Part shown: in pieces, positions 14,900-16,587 of the stretch
How positions within the stretch are numbered: the first letter of the stretch is position 1
Layout: every line of letters starts with the position of its first letter
Assembly: GCA_910588535.1 (NCBI GenBank)
Contig: CAJUOO010000068.1
Location: 1-16,587, forward strand
DNA: 16,587 nt
Direction: 5' to 3'
DNA from: an uncultured Lachnospiraceae bacterium
GTDB taxonomy: Bacteria > Bacillota > Clostridia > Lachnospirales > Lachnospiraceae
Made by a program: the position numbers and the translations under genes
Notes under the pieces: model-generated
Seen by the model: only the letters and a program-made list of their open reading frames with translations
Database searches by the model: none
What the model was told of the DNA's origin: nothing

Positions 14900-15757
14900 C
14901 TACTGAGTTGATGTAGTAGTTTCTGGTTCTGTGGTGTTCTGTGGTTCAACGCGGGTGACAACCGTTTCGATGACCTGTATATCACCAGTGTTGAACAGTA
15001 CTTTAAGCTCTGAAGTGAGAAAGGTAAAACCATCTTCTTCAAAATATGTTTCGTCCGTAAATGTCTCAACAATATAGCGGTTGGAGGTACATTTTACCGT
15101 GACAACTTTTCCGTTGGATAAGGTGATAGTGGCGTCTGGCAACATTTGCTCTACAGTGGCTTCCACGGGTTCTGTTGAGGGTGGGCCTTCTGGGTCAGAC
15201 GGTGTGTATTCCTCTGAATTGGATGTCTGCCGGTTGGGATCAGCATGTTCGGAATCTGGGATGGAAGGCTCCTGTGTGGCTTCTGAGGGTTCTTCTGTAG
15301 ATTCGTTTGAAGTATTTTCTGAGGATTCTGTTGTCGGTTCTGTGGAGGTTTCTTCTTCTGCTGAGGTTGTAGTAGCGTTGGGATTGGCAAGAATTGTCAC
15401 CTTTATGGTGCTTGTCACTGTGGAGCCAAGATAGTCAAAGGAGTATTCTGCCAGATAGGTGCCCGGTGTGTTTGTGTCTACGGCGGAGGAATCTACATAG
15501 ATCATGGAGCGTTTGACTTCCATATTTTCAGCAGATTGAATGGCGCCAATATAATCGATCTCGTCGCCAGCATAGGAAACAATATCACTGATATGTACTT
15601 TCAGGTTGGAGGTAGTTTGTGGCTCTTTATTTGTGCTGCCATTGGAACCGGGCTTGACAGAACCAGTATGTGTGTTGGAAGCAGGCTTCTTGCCACAGGC
15701 TGTGATAAGACATGCTGCCGCCATGACGCAGATAAGAATTCGTGTGAATTTTTTCAT
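14900..15757 (-). CDS. Lipoprotein with Ig-like domain and Ser/Thr/Glu/Pro-rich linker
   Basis: 285 residues, convergent to the glycan operon. The signal peptide MKKFTRILICVMAAACLITA ends in a lipobox with C21, so the mature protein should be lipid-anchored on the outer face of the membrane. Residues about 50-130 look like a bacterial Ig-like domain of the DUF5011 kind (SYAGDEIDYIGAI, then VDTNTPGTYLAEYSFDYLGS). Residues about 131-205 are a low-complexity Ser/Thr/Glu/Pro linker. A C-terminal segment of about 70 residues (MLPDATITLSNGKVVTVK and following) is not recognised and ends in another Thr/Glu-rich tail. The ribosome site GAAAGGA (15767-15773 on the plus strand) precedes the ATG. The linker could be glycosylated or span the wall; that is a guess. 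The function is unknown. Confidence 0.85.
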   Translation of the reverse strand: MKKFTRILICVMAAACLITACGKKPASNTHTGSVKPGSNGSTNKEPQTTSNLKVHISDIVSYAGDEIDYIGAIQSAENMEVKRSMIYVDSSAVDTNTPGTYLAEYSFDYLGSTVTSTIKVTILANPNATTTSAEEETSTEPTTESSENTSNESTEEPSEATQEPSIPDSEHADPNRQTSNSEEYTPSDPEGPPSTEPVEATVEQMLPDATITLSNGKVVTVKCTSNRYIVETFTDETYFEEDGFTFLTSELKVLFNTGDIQVIETVVTRVEPQNTTEPETTTSTQ

Positions 15758-15837
15758 AATACAATATCCTTTCTGTTGCTATATAGTTACAAATTGGTTT
15801 TCAGAAGTTATAATTCCTGATACTAACATTATGACAC

Positions 15838-15866
15838 ATTATACCGCAAAGAAAGAAGGCTTGCAA
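15838..15866 (-). promoter_or_regulatory. Promoter of the lipoprotein gene
   Basis: Read on the minus strand, TTGCAA (15866-15861) and a perfect TATAAT (15843-15838) are separated by exactly 17 bp. The predicted start near 15831 gives a leader of about 74 bases before the ATG. No operator was recognised. Confidence 0.65.
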
Positions 15867-16047
15867 GTTTTTATTACTTAAGAAAGTATTAGATTTCATG
15901 GTTATTTTTACATAAATAGACATTAGTTTACATCATTGAAAAGAGTGAGGTTATTTAAAAAAGTATAACTTTTTGTAACTTTTATATTTTATCTACTGTT
16001 AATAGTCTGTTGTATCATTTTCTGGAAAGGTTCGTCTGGCGAACTGC

Positions 16048-16221
16048 CTGTTTTCCTCCGTCACCCCGCTCCCGCTTAGTGAAAAACGTAATGGATACTA
16101 AGCTCGTGAAAAACCTCGCTAACTCCTATCTGCCTGTTTTAGCAGGCGTACAAATCAGGATGTGAAATTTTATTTCACACTAGTGCCGACGTTTTTTCAA
16201 TAGGTTTCTTGAGGAAAACAG
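16048..16221 (+). repeat. Palindromic core, copy C, enlarged by a loop insertion
   Basis: Arms of at least 11 bp pair perfectly (16048-16058 with 16211-16221). The inner stem TGAAAAACGT with the ACGTTTTTTCA side is kept. Compared with copies A and B it is nearly colinear except for about 60 extra bases at 16123-16182. It has the same orientation as copy B. Confidence 0.75.
16123..16182. repeat. About 60-bp insertion inside core C with two small hairpins
   Basis: This segment is absent from cores A and B, which read straight from GCTAA into GTACCGACG. It contains two short stems: GCCTG with CAGGC, and GTGAAAT with ATTTCAC. No clear target duplication is seen, so it may be an insertion here or a deletion in the ancestor of A and B. 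Confidence 0.6.
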
Positions 16222-16405
16222 CAGGAGGGCTACACGGACCTCTTCCGAAAATGATAAAAGAGCACTCATCCTACAAGATGTTATTAGATAGTGTTGCATG
16301 TATGTTATATCTTGTATAATTAAAACTTATTGTGACAGTTTTTTCTTATGTGTAGGGGCGCGTAGGGAAATTAGAAGCAAGAAAGAAAATGCATAAAAGT
16401 GGATA

Positions 16406-16447
16406 AAAAACCACTCCGAAAAAGTATACTTTTTCGGAGTGGTTTTT
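16406..16447. terminator. Perfect 42-bp palindrome, bidirectional terminator
   Basis: Each half is 21 bases and the halves are exact reverse complements (AAAAACCACTCCGAAAAAGTA and its complement). The GC block CCACTCCG/CGGAGTGG is flanked by A and T runs, so the transcript in either direction ends in a stem plus U-tract. It separates element C from whatever lies to the right. Confidence 0.8.
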
Positions 16448-16532
16448 CTATGTGCTATTTTACCATATTTCATGGCTTTTGCAAGTACTTTTTTTATAGA
16501 ATTTTATACAAAGTGCACAAATTCTCTCTAAT

Positions 16533-16571
16533 GGGGCTGTCGCACTAAGTAATTAGTGCGCAGCTCCTTTT
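16533..16571 (+). other. Hairpin with transposon-end-like 5' arm at the window edge
   Basis: GGGGCTG (16533-16539) and CGCACTAA (16541-16548) pair with TTAGTGCG (16553-16560) and CAGCTCC (16561-16567). This gives a 15-bp stem with one bulged T, one G.T pair and a GTAA loop, followed by TTTT. The first 17 bases differ from the right terminus of element B at one position only. It is therefore either a terminator or the end of another mobile element continuing past the window. Confidence 0.55.
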
Positions 16572-16587
16572 ACTTGCAAAAAAATAA

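Larger units (their letters stand above)
15973..16338. mobile_element. Composite palindromic repeat element C
   Basis: The left arm (15973-16047) matches the right arm of element B in reverse complement, for example TGTATCATTTTCTGGAAAG and GGCGAACTG. The core follows directly (16048-16221). The right arm (16236-16338) matches the left arm of B, with bases 16236-16261 identical to the reverse complement of 14091-14116. It ends in CTTATTGTGACAG, a degenerate form of the element B terminus. The roughly 120-bp spacer present in A and B is absent, so the modules are joined differently. The outer left boundary is not clear. No genes. Confidence 0.68.

Noticed and set aside
14740..15072. Minus-strand open frame overlapping the lipoprotein end and element B
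   Set aside because: Different frame from the lipoprotein, runs through its terminator, and no ribosome site or domain is seen.
15081..15434. Plus-strand open frame rich in Ser, Val and Glu
   Set aside because: It is the antisense shadow of the repetitive Ser/Thr/Glu/Pro linker of the lipoprotein. The minus-strand reading has a signal peptide, ribosome site, promoter and terminator.

Overview
The window looks like a chromosomal segment of a low-to-moderate GC, Gram-positive Clostridia bacterium, most likely a motile member of the Lachnospiraceae (Roseburia-like). The evidence is strong AGGAGG-type ribosome sites, several TTG starts, sigma-A style promoters, a LytR-CpsA-Psr protein, a lipobox lipoprotein and a chemotaxis receptor. 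The genus is inference.

Layout. Positions 1-about 335 hold the end of a composite palindromic repeat (element A). A stand-alone six-helix methyl-accepting chemotaxis protein follows (456-1955) with its own promoter and terminator. From 2036 to 14013 a long same-strand run of nine genes builds a cell-surface glycan. In order they encode a thiamine-diphosphate (ThDP) enzyme of the acetolactate-synthase type, an extended SDR sugar-nucleotide enzyme, a GtrB/DPM1-type polyprenyl-phosphate glycosyltransferase, a Wzx-like flippase, UDP-glucose 6-dehydrogenase (ugd), a two-domain GT2 glycosyltransferase, a second rhamnosyltransferase-like GT2, a polyprenyl-phosphate sugar phosphotransferase and a LytR-CpsA-Psr ligase. 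Genes are tightly packed or overlapping up to 11394. The last two genes sit behind a gap with a good internal promoter.

The 886-base gap at 14014-14899 is mostly a 732-bp element (B) with transposon-like ends. It carries an inverted copy of the 139-bp palindromic core of element A and is interrupted by a nested 183-bp miniature element with a perfect 9-bp target duplication. A convergent lipoprotein gene (14900-15757, minus strand) follows, with its own promoter and terminator. The final 830 bases hold a third copy of the repeat (C), a perfect 42-bp palindromic terminator and, at the edge, a hairpin whose 5' arm resembles the end of element B.

How it works together (inference): the sugar transferase primes undecaprenyl phosphate and the two GT2 enzymes extend the chain. 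Ugd supplies UDP-glucuronate, and the ThDP and SDR enzymes probably make an unusual sugar. The GtrB-like enzyme may load a sugar on polyprenyl phosphate, the flippase exports a lipid-linked product, and the LCP protein attaches the glycan to peptidoglycan. No Wzy polymerase, Wzz/Wzc-Wze regulator, ABC exporter or GT-C enzyme is visible. The most unusual content is the modular palindromic repeat family flanking the locus. It has compensatory base changes in its arms and inverted copies on the two sides of the operon.
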